Assembly: GCA_903939845.1 (NCBI GenBank)
Contig: CAJAIJ010000051.1
Location: 1-34,128 of the forward strand
Origin: an uncultured Solirubrobacterales bacterium
GTDB lineage: Bacteria; Actinomycetota; Thermoleophilia; Solirubrobacterales; 70-9
Direction: 5' to 3'
DNA length: 34,128 nucleotides
The notes under the pieces: model-generated
The model's input: only the letters and a program-made list of their open reading frames with translations
The model's database searches: none
Told to the model about the DNA's origin: nothing
Position numbers and translations under genes: made by a program
Shown: positions 16,350 through 24,369 of the stretch, one piece after another
Layout of the letters: each line of letters starts with the position of its first letter
Position numbering within the stretch: the first letter of the stretch is position 1

Positions 16350-16526
16350 CAATGTCTAACGGGGATCTCTCGGGAGCCTCGGTGGCCCTGGCAGCGCCGT
16401 GAGATTCGAATCGTGAACGCCCGGGGCCGTGTGATGCGAACGGACATCCTGCTCTCGAAACTCCGCCCGACCTGCCCGGTTGCGGTCCGAGATGCTTCTT
16501 TCCGAAGGTAACAGAGTGCTCTGATG

Positions 16527-16543
16527 TGCCCGGGGGGCGGGCA
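16527..16543. terminator. Hairpin just downstream of tRNA-Leu(TAG)
   Basis: TGCCCG (16527-16532) and CGGGCA (16538-16543) form a 6-bp GC-rich stem with a 5-nt loop, 10 nt past the tRNA 3' end. There is no U-tract, so termination is a guess. The rest of 16353-16553 holds no gene that I can see. Confidence 0.4.
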
Positions 16544-16553
16544 GGTGCATAGG

Positions 16554-16637
16554 TGCGGACGAGAGGACTCGAACCTCCACACCCTTTCGGGTACCAGGAC
16601 CTAAACCTGGCGCGTCTACCAGTTCCGCCACGTCCGC
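16554..16637 (-). tRNA. tRNA-Leu(TAG)
   Basis: A complete 84-nt class II cloverleaf with a long variable arm. The acceptor stem is GCGGACG with CGTCCGC. The anticodon arm is CCAGG-TTTAGGT-CCTGG, giving anticodon TAG. The variable arm is TACCCGAAAGGGTG, the T arm GGAGG-TTCGAGT-CCTCT, and the discriminator A. CCA is not encoded. Confidence 0.95.
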
Positions 16638-16722
16638 AGGCAACCAATGATCCACCAATGAGACCCGACCGGTCATGACGATGCCCCGAAAGGTGCCCCC
16701 GGCGCCGGTCCGCCCCTGACTC

Positions 16723-16728
16723 TATGAT
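16723..16728 (+). promoter_or_regulatory. -10 element, leaderless start of the 177-residue membrane protein
   Basis: TATGAT, then 6 nt (CGTCCC), then ATG at 16735. No Shine-Dalgarno is possible in that space, and no clear -35 is seen. Confidence 0.55.
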
Positions 16729-16734
16729 CGTCCC

Positions 16735-17268
16735 ATGGGGATCAACGAGCTCACACCGGGTTACGAGATCTGGCACCCGAACAGGGAAAAGCAGGCTTCG
16801 AAGACGACCCGACTCGTGATCGTCCTGCTCCTGATCCTCTCTGCCGCCCTCATGGTCATCGTGCTTCTGGGTGGGTGGTCCGTTCTGACCGGTGGCACCA
16901 CCTGGGGCGTGATCGGGCTGCTTCTTGCCGCCCTTTACCTCCTGCTCGCAAGAATGATCTGGAAGTGGAGCCGCGGTGCGCTGACCCTGAGCACGGCGAT
17001 GTCGGTCCTGCTTCTGATCCTCTTCACCGTGGGTGTTTCCTCCTGGTTTGCCCGCAACAAATCGGGTTTCGCCGAGCCGGCACTGCCGGTCGAGCTGGTC
17101 GGAATCCTGATGGTGATCCTGATTCCGGTCCAGGCGGCCCTGGCCGTGGCCACCGCGATCGGGTTCAACCAGCAGTGGTACGTCGAGGAGGAGCGCCCGA
17201 TCCCCCCGGGTGGGCCGGATGGGGAAGAAGGCCTCGGCGACGGCGAGCCGGCTGCGGCTGCCGGCTGA
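16735..17268 (+). CDS. Small four-helix membrane protein, function unknown
   Basis: A 177-residue protein I cannot name. Four hydrophobic segments are at about 26-48, 56-74, 83-103 and 120-143. A charged N-terminus (NREKQASK) precedes them. The C-terminal tail (about 149-177) is acidic, Pro/Gly-rich and ends AAAAG. No catalytic motif is visible. The start is set by the leaderless-type TATGAT-N6-ATG junction. It stands alone, 56 bp before tRNA-Leu(CAA) on the same strand. Confidence 0.75.
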   Translation: MGINELTPGYEIWHPNREKQASKTTRLVIVLLLILSAALMVIVLLGGWSVLTGGTTWGVIGLLLAALYLLLARMIWKWSRGALTLSTAMSVLLLILFTVGVSSWFARNKSGFAEPALPVELVGILMVILIPVQAALAVATAIGFNQQWYVEEERPIPPGGPDGEEGLGDGEPAAAAG

Positions 17269-17308
17269 CGAGCACCGGACCGGCTCGGCCCCGGGCCCGG
17301 GTTCGGCA

Positions 17309-17314
17309 TAGACT
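17309..17314 (+). promoter_or_regulatory. -10 element of tRNA-Leu(CAA)
   Basis: TAGACT lies 10 nt before the mature tRNA 5' end. The predicted start of transcription is only about 4 nt upstream of the tRNA. Confidence 0.55.
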
Positions 17315-17324
17315 CAGCCGACCG

Positions 17325-17408
17325 GCGGCGGTGGCGGAACTGGTATACGCGATGGATTCAAAATCCATTGCCCGCAAGGGCATGTGGGTTCGATTCCCAC
17401 CCGCCGCA
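17325..17408 (+). tRNA. tRNA-Leu(CAA)
   Basis: A complete 84-nt class II cloverleaf. The acceptor stem is GCGGCGG with CCGCCGC. The anticodon arm is ATGGA-TTCAAAA-TCCAT, giving anticodon CAA. The variable arm is TGCCCGCAAGGGCA, the T arm GTGGG-TTCGATT-CCCAC, and the discriminator A. CCA is not encoded. The next coding sequence starts 12 nt after it, so the two are likely co-transcribed. Confidence 0.96.
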
Positions 17409-17419
17409 TTGAAGACGAG

Positions 17420-18526
17420 ATGAAGCTCGAAGAAGGCAAACGCGAAGCCCGACAGCGATCCTCCGGTCCCCCGACCGGGGTCGGAGGCTCCGATGCCGAG
17501 CGTCGGGCAGCCCGCCGATTGGTCGACGAACTCGGAGACCGTGGCCGTGAAGCCAGGCTCGACCCGATCGCCGTTCGACTCAACGAGGGGGGCGACCTGG
17601 CGCTCCACTGCCTTCTCGCGATCGGTTGCGGGGTGCTCGGCCTGGCCATTCCGCTCGTAGGTGCGGCCGCCTGTCTGGCGGTGGCCTTTTCCTTCTACTC
17701 GGGCAGGGCCCTGGGGTTCCCTCTGGTCGGTCGGCTGATCCCGAAACGCTCGACCCAGAACGTGCTTTCCCCCAGGCCCGGCCCGGAATGGGTCAAGGTC
17801 GAAGTGATCCTTGCTGCCGGCTACGACTCCGCGCCCAGGCGACCGTTCGAAACCTGGCTGGGCGATCGCTTTTCCGGACGCCTCACCGTTTCACGGTTGG
17901 CGTTCTGGGGTGGCATGGTTCCCCTCTTCGTCGTCCTGATGCTCAGGGTCGCCGGTATCGAAGGTGCGTTCCCCGGAGTCCTGCAACTGATTTCGTCGGC
18001 CATCCTCCTCGGCATGGTCGCCGCTGAACTGGATGCGATGGCGGCCGACGACCAAACGGCCAGTGAGGAGGATCTGGCCCAGGTCGAGAGGCTCCTGGAC
18101 ACGCTCGATGAGCTTTCCGAAGATGCAGAGGCACCGGCGGTGGGGGTGGCACTGTTCGGGGCCGAGCGGAGATCCGCAGCAGGCGCTCTCTCTTTTCTTC
18201 CCGAACTCGCGGTCGGACGGGACGGCAGCCCGGGCCTGATCAACTTCATGGAGGGCGGGCGATCCGGTTCGAATCGACCCTCGGCGGCCCCCCTCGTAAC
18301 GGCAAAAGAGGGCGACCTCGCTGTCCTCGCCATGAACGATGAGGTGTTCGGACCGGATGGCAAGGTGCCAGAGAGATCGATCCTGAGGCGCCTTACCTCT
18401 GCCGGAGTGGCCAGGAGGAGGGGGATGATCGCGTCGACGGTGATCGGGGGCGGACGGACCGCCGTCGACGTCGCGCTCGAGGCCGTCTATCGGATGGGCC
18501 GCAAGGGTGAACCGGCAGATGAGTGA
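17420..18526 (+). CDS. Membrane protein resembling an M28-family peptidase, probably degenerate
   Basis: A 368-residue membrane protein. Its layout follows membrane M28-like proteins: an N-terminal AERRAARRLVDEL helix (26-38), two membrane segments (58-93), STQNVLSPRPG (111-121), an EVILAAGYDSA strand (128-138), two more membrane segments (160-203), ADDQTASEE (209-217) and VGVALFGAERRSA (241-253). In active M28 enzymes the first metal site reads AHxD; here it is AGYD, with Gly134 in place of the zinc-binding His, while Asp136 and Glu249 remain. I infer a pseudo-peptidase, moderately sure. ATG at 17420 is chosen because an earlier in-frame start lies inside the tRNA. Its last 8 bases overlap the acetoacetyl-CoA synthetase start. 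Confidence 0.65.
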   Translation: MKLEEGKREARQRSSGPPTGVGGSDAERRAARRLVDELGDRGREARLDPIAVRLNEGGDLALHCLLAIGCGVLGLAIPLVGAAACLAVAFSFYSGRALGFPLVGRLIPKRSTQNVLSPRPGPEWVKVEVILAAGYDSAPRRPFETWLGDRFSGRLTVSRLAFWGGMVPLFVVLMLRVAGIEGAFPGVLQLISSAILLGMVAAELDAMAADDQTASEEDLAQVERLLDTLDELSEDAEAPAVGVALFGAERRSAAGALSFLPELAVGRDGSPGLINFMEGGRSGSNRPSAAPLVTAKEGDLAVLAMNDEVFGPDGKVPERSILRRLTSAGVARRRGMIASTVIGGGRTAVDVALEAVYRMGRKGEPADE

Positions 18527-20498
18527 GGCAGTGGACGGGCCCGTCTGGAGCCCCGGTCAGGAAGACATCGAGACTGCCAACCTGACCGCCTACGAAGGAT
18601 GGCTCCGGGATCGGCGCGGCCTCGAGTTCGACGACTACCGGGATCTCTGGTCCTGGTCGACCCTCAACCCCGATGACTTCTGGAGTTCCCTGAAGGAGTA
18701 CTTCGAGGTCATGGCCGACGGCGATTTCACCTCGGTGACCGATGGCGCCCCGATGCCGTCGACCCGGTGGTTCGAGGGCATGTCCCTCAACTACGCCGAA
18801 CACGTCTTTCGGGGCCGGGACCCAGAGGCCGTTGCGATCGTCGCGGCCTCGGAGGATGGATCTCCGAGGGAGATCACCTGGGCCGAGCTCGAGGCCTCGG
18901 TCGCGGCGGCGGCCAGTGGACTGCGCACTCTCGGCGTCACCGCCGGGGACCGGGTCGCCGCCTACCTGCCCAACGTGCCCGAGGCCGTGATCTCCTTCCT
19001 GGCCTGTGCCGCCATCGGTGCGGTCTGGTCCAGCTGCTCACCCGACTTCGGGGCCGGTGCGGTCAGGGACCGATTCGCCCAGATCGAGCCACGGATCCTG
19101 ATAGCCGTGGACGGCTACCGCTACGGGGGCAAGTCATTCGACCGCACAGGGGTCGTCGCCGACCTGGCCGCTTCGATGCCTTCGGTCGAGCACACCGTCC
19201 TCGTCAGGGGTGCCATCGATTCAACCGGTGAGGTCCCCGGAGCGCTCGACTGGGAGTCGACCCTCGGAGCCCGGGCCGAAGGCCCGCTGGAGTTCACCCG
19301 GGTCCCCTTCTCTCACCCTCTCTGGATCCTCTACTCCTCGGGAACGACCGGTCTGCCGAAGGCGATCGTGCAGGGCCAGGGCGGGATCCTGTTCGAACAC
19401 CTCAAGGTCATGCACCTGCACCTCGACGCAAGGCCCGGTGACCGGATCTTCTGGTTTACGACCACCGGTTGGATGATGTGGAACTTCCTCGTCTCCTGCC
19501 TGCTTACCGGAGCCTCGATCGTCCTCTACGACGGCAACCCCGGTCACCCCGATCTGGACGCCCTCTGGGACCTCGCCGAGGAGGTCGGGTTCACCTGCTT
19601 CGGAACCTCGGCTTCGTATCTCTCGGCCTGCATGAAGGAAGGCGTAGAACCGGCCCGGAACCGGGACCTGTCCCGCCTGAGGTCGATCGGCTCGACCGGC
19701 TCGCCCCTTCCCCCCGAAGGCTTCGACTGGGTCTACCGCGAAGTCGGCAGCGATGTCTGGCTCTTCTCGACCAGCGGCGGAACGGACCTCTGCACAGCAT
19801 TCGTCGGCGGCGTCCCCACCCTCCCCGTCTACCGGGGGGAGCTCCAGGCCAGGGCGCTCGGTGCCCCCGTCGAGTCCTGGGACGAAGACGGCAATCCACT
19901 GGTCGGGGAGGTCGGGGAGCTGGTCCTGACAGGCCCGATGCCCTCGATGCCCCTCTTCCTCTGGGGCGACGAGGATGGAGCCAGGTATCGGGACAGCTAC
20001 TTCGACGTTTACCCAGGCATCTGGAGGCACGGGGACTGGATCGAGCTGACCGATCGGGGCACGGCGATCATCTACGGACGCTCCGACTCGACCATCAACC
20101 GGGGTGGCATCCGGATGGGAACGAGCGAGATCTACCGGGCCGTGCTTGGGGTCGAGGGCCTGAGGGACGCGCTCGTGGTCGACATCCCGAAGGAGGGGAC
20201 CGAGGGCTGGATGCCCCTGTTCGTCGTGCTCGACGACGGGGTGGAACTCGACGACGCCCTGATCAGCAAGGTGGCGACCGAGATCAGGGGCAGGTGCTCG
20301 CCGAGGCACGTCCCCGACGTCCTGGTCGAGATCGACGAGGTTCCGAGAACCCTGAGCGGCAAGATCCTCGAGGTGCCTGTGAAGCGAATCCTGACCGGGA
20401 CTGCACCCGAACGGGCAGCCAGCAGGGATTCGCTCGCAAACCCAGGGAGTCTGGACTTCTTCGTCGAATACGCCGCCGAGCTCGGCGATCCGGCCTGA
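18519..20498 (+). CDS. aacS: Acetoacetyl-CoA synthetase (acetoacetate-CoA ligase)
   Basis: A 659-residue cytoplasmic ligase of the acyl-adenylate family that activates acetoacetate with ATP and CoA. The ACS N-terminal domain (SLNYAEHVF) is followed by the AMP-binding P-loop YSSGTTGLPKA (about 272-282). FTTTGWMMWNF is a hallmark of this group. SGGTDLCTAFVGG and YGRSDSTINRGGIRMG follow, and the catalytic Lys is K615 in RTLSGKILE. The length fits AacS. ATG at 18519 is chosen; an in-frame GTG sits at 18507. It overlaps the previous gene by 8 bp and converges on the carboxyltransferase gene. Acetoacetate is the product of the HMG-CoA lyase nearby. Confidence 0.92.
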   Translation: MSEAVDGPVWSPGQEDIETANLTAYEGWLRDRRGLEFDDYRDLWSWSTLNPDDFWSSLKEYFEVMADGDFTSVTDGAPMPSTRWFEGMSLNYAEHVFRGRDPEAVAIVAASEDGSPREITWAELEASVAAAASGLRTLGVTAGDRVAAYLPNVPEAVISFLACAAIGAVWSSCSPDFGAGAVRDRFAQIEPRILIAVDGYRYGGKSFDRTGVVADLAASMPSVEHTVLVRGAIDSTGEVPGALDWESTLGARAEGPLEFTRVPFSHPLWILYSSGTTGLPKAIVQGQGGILFEHLKVMHLHLDARPGDRIFWFTTTGWMMWNFLVSCLLTGASIVLYDGNPGHPDLDALWDLAEEVGFTCFGTSASYLSACMKEGVEPARNRDLSRLRSIGSTGSPLPPEGFDWVYREVGSDVWLFSTSGGTDLCTAFVGGVPTLPVYRGELQARALGAPVESWDEDGNPLVGEVGELVLTGPMPSMPLFLWGDEDGARYRDSYFDVYPGIWRHGDWIELTDRGTAIIYGRSDSTINRGGIRMGTSEIYRAVLGVEGLRDALVVDIPKEGTEGWMPLFVVLDDGVELDDALISKVATEIRGRCSPRHVPDVLVEIDEVPRTLSGKILEVPVKRILTGTAPERAASRDSLANPGSLDFFVEYAAELGDPA

Positions 20499-20510
20499 CC
20501 CGGACCCGTC

Positions 20511-20525
20511 CCGCCCGACGGGCGG
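20511..20525. terminator. Hairpin between convergent genes
   Basis: CCGCCC (20511-20516) and GGGCGG (20520-20525) form a 6-bp stem with a 3-nt loop, squeezed between the two convergent stop codons. There is no T-tract. A bidirectional terminator is plausible but weakly supported. Confidence 0.35.
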
Positions 20526-22049
20526 TCAGCCTGGCGTGATCGGGTTGTTCCGCTCGGTGAAGTATCGATCCCTGTCGCGAGCGGAATCGAATCTGGCGGC
20601 CAGCTCGGACCGGAGGTCTGCCGGCTCGATCACCCCGTCGATGACCAGCTCGGATGCAAGCTTGAGCAGATCGACACCCTCGGCATACTCGGCCCGCTTC
20701 TCCTCTACGAAGGCCTCTCGCTCCGGCCCCTCGGGAATCTCCTGGATCTGGTTGAAGAAGACCGCATTGACGGCCGCCTGCGGACCCATCACGGCGATCG
20801 AGGCACCCGGGAAGGCCAGGCATGCGTCGGGCTCGAATGCCGGGCCCGCCATTGCGTAGAGACCCGCCCCATAGGCCTTGCGGACGATCACCGAGATCTT
20901 CGGCACGGTCGCCTCGGACACGGCCGAGATCATCTTGGCGCCGTGTCGGATGATCCCCTGCTTCTCGACGGCAGTGCCGATCATGAAGCCCGGTACATCA
21001 GCCAGGAAGAGCAGCGGGATGTTGAAGGCGTTGCAGGTGCTGATGAAGCGGGCCGCCTTGTCGGCAGAGTCGACGAACAGCACCCCGCCCTTCTGGCGAG
21101 GCTGGTTGGCCACGATTCCGACTGCCTGCCCTTCGATCCGGGCGTAGCCGGTCACGAGCTCCTTCGCCCAGCGAGCCTGGACCTCGAGGAAAGAACCACC
21201 ATCGACCACGGTCTCGATCAGCTCGAGGATGTCGAAGGGCTGGTTTTCGTCCTCGGGAATGATCTCGTCAGCCGGCCTGTCCGAGGCGGGAGGCACCGGA
21301 TCAGATGTGGGCGGCTCGGCTCGCCAGCTGGAAGGCATGTAGGAGAGGTAGCGTCGACCTATCTCGATCGCCTCCTGGTCGGTCTCGGCCAGGAAGTGTC
21401 CGCAGCCCGACTTCGAGGTGTGCATCCGTGCGCCGCCCATCTCCTCAAGGGAGACGGTCTCACCGATGACCATCTCGGCCATCCGGGGCGACCCGAGGTA
21501 CATCGAGGCGTTGCCGTCGCGCATGATCACGACATCGCAGAAGGCAGGAATGTAGGCGCCACCTGCGGCACTCGGGCCGAACAGGATGCATATCTGCGGA
21601 ACCCTTCCGGACATCCTGACCTCGTTGTAGAAGATCCGGCCGGCACCCCGGCGGCCGGGGAACATCTCGACCTGGTCGGTTATCCGTGCCCCGGCCGAGT
21701 CGACCAGGTAGACGGTCGGGATCTCGAGGGCCATCGCCCTTTCCTGGATCCGGATGATCTTCTCGACCGTCTTCGGCCCCCACGATCCGGCCTTTACGGT
21801 CGGATCATTCGCCATCAGGGCCACCGGCCTCCCGCCGATCTCCCCGATGCCCGTGACCACACCGTCGGCCCCGAAGCCTTCCTGCTCCCAGTTGGCGAGC
21901 AGGCCGTCCTCGACGAACGTTCCCTCGTCGAGCAGCAGGGCCACCCGCTCCCTCACCGGGAGCTTGCCCTGGGCCTCGGTCTTCTCGTGATGCCTGGCCG
22001 GCCCCCCCGAGAGAGCGGCTTCGCGTGCCTTGCCGAAGTCGGCAGTCAC
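20526..22049 (-). CDS. Biotin-dependent acyl-CoA carboxylase, carboxyltransferase (beta) subunit
   Basis: A 507-residue subunit that moves carboxyl from carboxybiotin to an acyl-CoA. Both crotonase-like halves are complete. The N-terminal half has VYLVDSAGARI, GPSAAGGAYIPAFCD and YLGSPRMAEMVIGE. The C-terminal half has VGIVANQP, LLFLADVPGFMIG, RKAYGAGLYAMAG and ASIAVMGPQAAVN. The substrate (methylcrotonyl-, geranyl-, propionyl-CoA or another) cannot be fixed from motifs; the HMG-CoA lyase context favours a branched-chain substrate. No biotin carboxylase subunit is in the window, so its partner is elsewhere. GTG at 22049 with GGGAG upstream, 23 bp after the dehydrogenase gene. Confidence 0.88.
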   Translation of the reverse strand: MTADFGKAREAALSGGPARHHEKTEAQGKLPVRERVALLLDEGTFVEDGLLANWEQEGFGADGVVTGIGEIGGRPVALMANDPTVKAGSWGPKTVEKIIRIQERAMALEIPTVYLVDSAGARITDQVEMFPGRRGAGRIFYNEVRMSGRVPQICILFGPSAAGGAYIPAFCDVVIMRDGNASMYLGSPRMAEMVIGETVSLEEMGGARMHTSKSGCGHFLAETDQEAIEIGRRYLSYMPSSWRAEPPTSDPVPPASDRPADEIIPEDENQPFDILELIETVVDGGSFLEVQARWAKELVTGYARIEGQAVGIVANQPRQKGGVLFVDSADKAARFISTCNAFNIPLLFLADVPGFMIGTAVEKQGIIRHGAKMISAVSEATVPKISVIVRKAYGAGLYAMAGPAFEPDACLAFPGASIAVMGPQAAVNAVFFNQIQEIPEGPEREAFVEEKRAEYAEGVDLLKLASELVIDGVIEPADLRSELAARFDSARDRDRYFTERNNPITPG

Positions 22050-22072
22050 CGTGCTCCCATCAACTCAGAGAC

Positions 22073-22957
22073 TCACAGTTCCGGGTCTACGGCGACGGGC
22101 CTGTCTCCCGAGTAGTCGTAGAACCCGCGCCCGGACTTCATGCCGTAATGGCCTTCGCCGACCAGTTTCTGGAGGGTCGCCGGGGCCTGGAACCGGCTCT
22201 CGCCGAAGGCCTCGTACATCACGTCGGCGATCGAGGCCAGGGTGTCCAGGCCGACCACATCGCAAAGGGTGAGCGGGCCCATCGGATGACCGGCACCTGC
22301 CTTCATCGCGATGTCGATCTCCTCGACCGAACCGATCCCCTCCTCGTAGCCACGGATTCCGTCGAGCAGGTAGGGGACGAGCAGCCGGTTGACGATGAAC
22401 CCGGGCTTGTCCTTGGTCTCGACCGTGGTCTTGCCGAGCTTCTCACCGTAGGCAAGCCCGACGCCCATGGTCCCGGATTCAGTTGCGCCGGACTCGATCA
22501 CCTCGAGCAGCGGCATCCGCTGAACGGGGTTGAAGAAGTGGAGGCCGAGGAAACGCTCAGGCCTGCCGGTCGCGGCTGCCTGGTCGGCGACCGGGAGCGA
22601 CGAGGTGTTCGTGGCGAAGAAGGCTTCGTCCTTGACGATCCCGTCCAGCTGCTTCCACAGGTCGAGCTTCTGGTCGAGATTCTCGGTGATCGCCTCGATC
22701 ACCAGATCGCAGTCAGCGAAGTCCTCGAGTTCGAGAGTGCCCTGGATCCGCCCGATCACTGCGTCGGCGTCGGCCTGTTCCATCTTGCCCTTCTCGACCG
22801 CCTTGCCGAGCTGCTTCTCGATCTTTCCGATTCCCTTGTCCAGGGCTTCCTGCGAAACCTCGCAGACGACGACGTCGTAGCCGGCTTCGGCACTCACCTG
22901 CGCTATCCCGTGACCCATGAGGCCGCAACCGGCGACCCCAACCTTGCTGATCTCCAT
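22073..22957 (-). CDS. 3-hydroxyacyl-CoA (3-hydroxybutyryl-CoA) dehydrogenase
   Basis: A 294-residue NAD(P)-dependent enzyme that interconverts 3-hydroxyacyl-CoA and 3-oxoacyl-CoA. The Rossmann motif VGVAGCGLMGHGIAQ spans 6-20. NTSSLPV and GLHFFNPVQRMPLLEVI (catalytic His, then Glu) follow. KDKPGFIVNRLLVPYL begins the C-terminal dimerisation domain. The length is that of stand-alone short dehydrogenases such as Hbd/PaaH. ATG at 22957 is preferred for its AAAGGAGAAGG ribosome site. It is the fourth gene of the minus-strand acyl-CoA operon; with AacS it could interconvert acetoacetyl-CoA and hydroxybutyryl-CoA. Confidence 0.93.
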   Translation of the reverse strand: MEISKVGVAGCGLMGHGIAQVSAEAGYDVVVCEVSQEALDKGIGKIEKQLGKAVEKGKMEQADADAVIGRIQGTLELEDFADCDLVIEAITENLDQKLDLWKQLDGIVKDEAFFATNTSSLPVADQAAATGRPERFLGLHFFNPVQRMPLLEVIESGATESGTMGVGLAYGEKLGKTTVETKDKPGFIVNRLLVPYLLDGIRGYEEGIGSVEEIDIAMKAGAGHPMGPLTLCDVVGLDTLASIADVMYEAFGESRFQAPATLQKLVGEGHYGMKSGRGFYDYSGDRPVAVDPEL

Positions 22958-23061
22958 CGAAACCTTCTCCTTTTTCCGGATACGAATCGTCTCGGCGCCC
23001 GTAGGCTCTGGCACCGGGACCGCAGCCTAACGGCTGGGCGCGCAGGTAGCGGTCGCGGGCA

Positions 23062-23439
23062 TCACTCTCCGCCGGCCCCGAGCCGCCGGCCCATCTCCTC
23101 GCCGAGAGCCTGAAGGCCACTCATCGGCCTGACCATGACGGTCATCGCCTCGATCAGGCCTTCGGCGTCGTACTCCAGGATGTCGACACCCTGCAGTTCT
23201 CTCTCCCCCACCCTGGCCTCGAACATCAAGACGGCCGTATCGCCGGTCTCGACCTGATGCAGGTATCGGAAGTCCTCGAAGACCTGGGCGACGTTCGAGA
23301 GGAGGAACATCAGAGCGTCGCGACCTTCGTATGGGGTGTGGACGAACGGGCTCCTGAACACCACGCTCTCACTGAAGAGCTCCTTCCCCGACTCGAAGTC
23401 CTTGCTCTCGGCCGCCTTCCTGAAACCGTCGCTCTTCAT
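23062..23439 (-). CDS. SnoaL/NTF2-like small protein
   Basis: A 125-residue cytoplasmic protein with the cone-shaped NTF2/SnoaL pattern: an N-terminal helical stretch (FRKAAESKDFESGKELF), SVVFRSPFVHTPYEGRDAL, then strands AVLMFEARVG and GVDILEYDAEGLIEAMTVMVRP. Members may be small isomerases, hydrolases or binding proteins, and no reaction can be assigned. ATG at 23439 lies 4 bp after the HMG-CoA lyase stop, so it is operonic. The same frame stays open upstream inside the lyase gene, but that part is not SnoaL-like. Confidence 0.75.
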   Translation of the reverse strand: MKSDGFRKAAESKDFESGKELFSESVVFRSPFVHTPYEGRDALMFLLSNVAQVFEDFRYLHQVETGDTAVLMFEARVGERELQGVDILEYDAEGLIEAMTVMVRPMSGLQALGEEMGRRLGAGGE

Positions 23440-23443
23440 CGGG

Positions 23444-24367
23444 TCAGGCCTCGCCTTCCCAGCTGACCGGCCCGGCCTTGAGTACATGGGACCCGAGCGG
23501 ACGGCCGATCACCTCCTGGGCAGTTGCCGATGCCTCGATCAGGGCGTTCAGATCGACACCGGTCTCGACCCCCATCTCGGAGAACATCGAGACCAGATCC
23601 TCGGTCGCGACGTTACCGACCGAACCCGGCGGGACCGGACAGCCCCCGAGCTCGCCGAAGCTCGACTCGAACGAGGTGACGCCCTCCTCGAGGGCCGCCA
23701 GTGCATTGGCCAGGCCCTGACCCCGGGTGTTGTGAAAATGGGCCGTCAGCTCGACCCCTTCGAGTCGGCCTGCGGCTGCGCCGAAGAAGCGCCTCACCTG
23801 GGCAGGATTCGCCATTCCGGTGGTATCGCCGAAACCGATCTCGACGCATCCGGCATCAGCCAGACGCTCGGCGATCGCGAGCACCCTGTCGACCGGGACC
23901 TCGCCCTCGTAGGGGCATCCGAACGAGGTCGAAATCACTCCCTCGCACCTGAGACCCTCCCCGACCGCGGGGGCCACGACTCCCTCGAGGTCGGCGAGCG
24001 ACTCCTCGATCGACCTGTTCACGTTCCTGGAATTGTGGGTCTCGGAGGCCGAGAGGAAGAAGTTCGCCTCATCGAATCGATCCTTCTGGGTCAGCGCCCG
24101 CTCGAGACCACGCATGTTCGGAATCAGGACCGAGAAGGAGACTCCCTCTGGCCGCCCGATCCCGGCCAGGACCTCCGAGGCGTCGGCCAGCTGGGGAATG
24201 ACATCGGGTCGAACGAAAGAGGTCACCTCTATCCGTTTCAGGCCCGTTCCGGCGAGGAGATCGATCAGCCGGATCTTCTCGGCGGTCGGAATCACTGCCG
24301 ACTCGTTCTGAAAGCCGTCTCTCGGCCCGACCTCCCTGATCCGGACGGTTTCGGGCAGGTCGGGCAT
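23444..24367 (-). CDS. mvaB: Hydroxymethylglutaryl-CoA lyase
   Basis: A 307-residue cytoplasmic TIM-barrel lyase of the DRE-TIM family that splits HMG-CoA into acetoacetate and acetyl-CoA, the last step of leucine breakdown. IREVGPRDGFQNE (10-22) carries the metal and catalytic residues. GFGDTTGMANP and AHFHNTRGQGLANA supply metal-binding His residues. FGELGGCPVPPGSVGN holds the conserved active-site loop Cys. The next module, NVATEDLV, is also conserved. ATG at 24367 is 2 bp after the thioesterase stop; longer in-frame extensions overlap that gene and are rejected. Acetoacetate made here matches the AacS substrate at 18519-20498. Confidence 0.93.
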   Translation of the reverse strand: MPDLPETVRIREVGPRDGFQNESAVIPTAEKIRLIDLLAGTGLKRIEVTSFVRPDVIPQLADASEVLAGIGRPEGVSFSVLIPNMRGLERALTQKDRFDEANFFLSASETHNSRNVNRSIEESLADLEGVVAPAVGEGLRCEGVISTSFGCPYEGEVPVDRVLAIAERLADAGCVEIGFGDTTGMANPAQVRRFFGAAAGRLEGVELTAHFHNTRGQGLANALAALEEGVTSFESSFGELGGCPVPPGSVGNVATEDLVSMFSEMGVETGVDLNALIEASATAQEVIGRPLGSHVLKAGPVSWEGEA

Positions 24368-24369
24368 CT

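Noticed and set aside
16643-16661. Direct repeat ACCAATGA-TCC-ACCAATGA upstream of tRNA-Leu(TAG)
   Set aside because: Only 8 bp, a single repeat, with no matching promoter or known binding motif; likely chance, though upstream of a tRNA.
19221-20309. 362-codon minus-strand open frame inside acetoacetyl-CoA synthetase
   Set aside because: The plus-strand protein shows every AMP-binding signature; this is its shadow.
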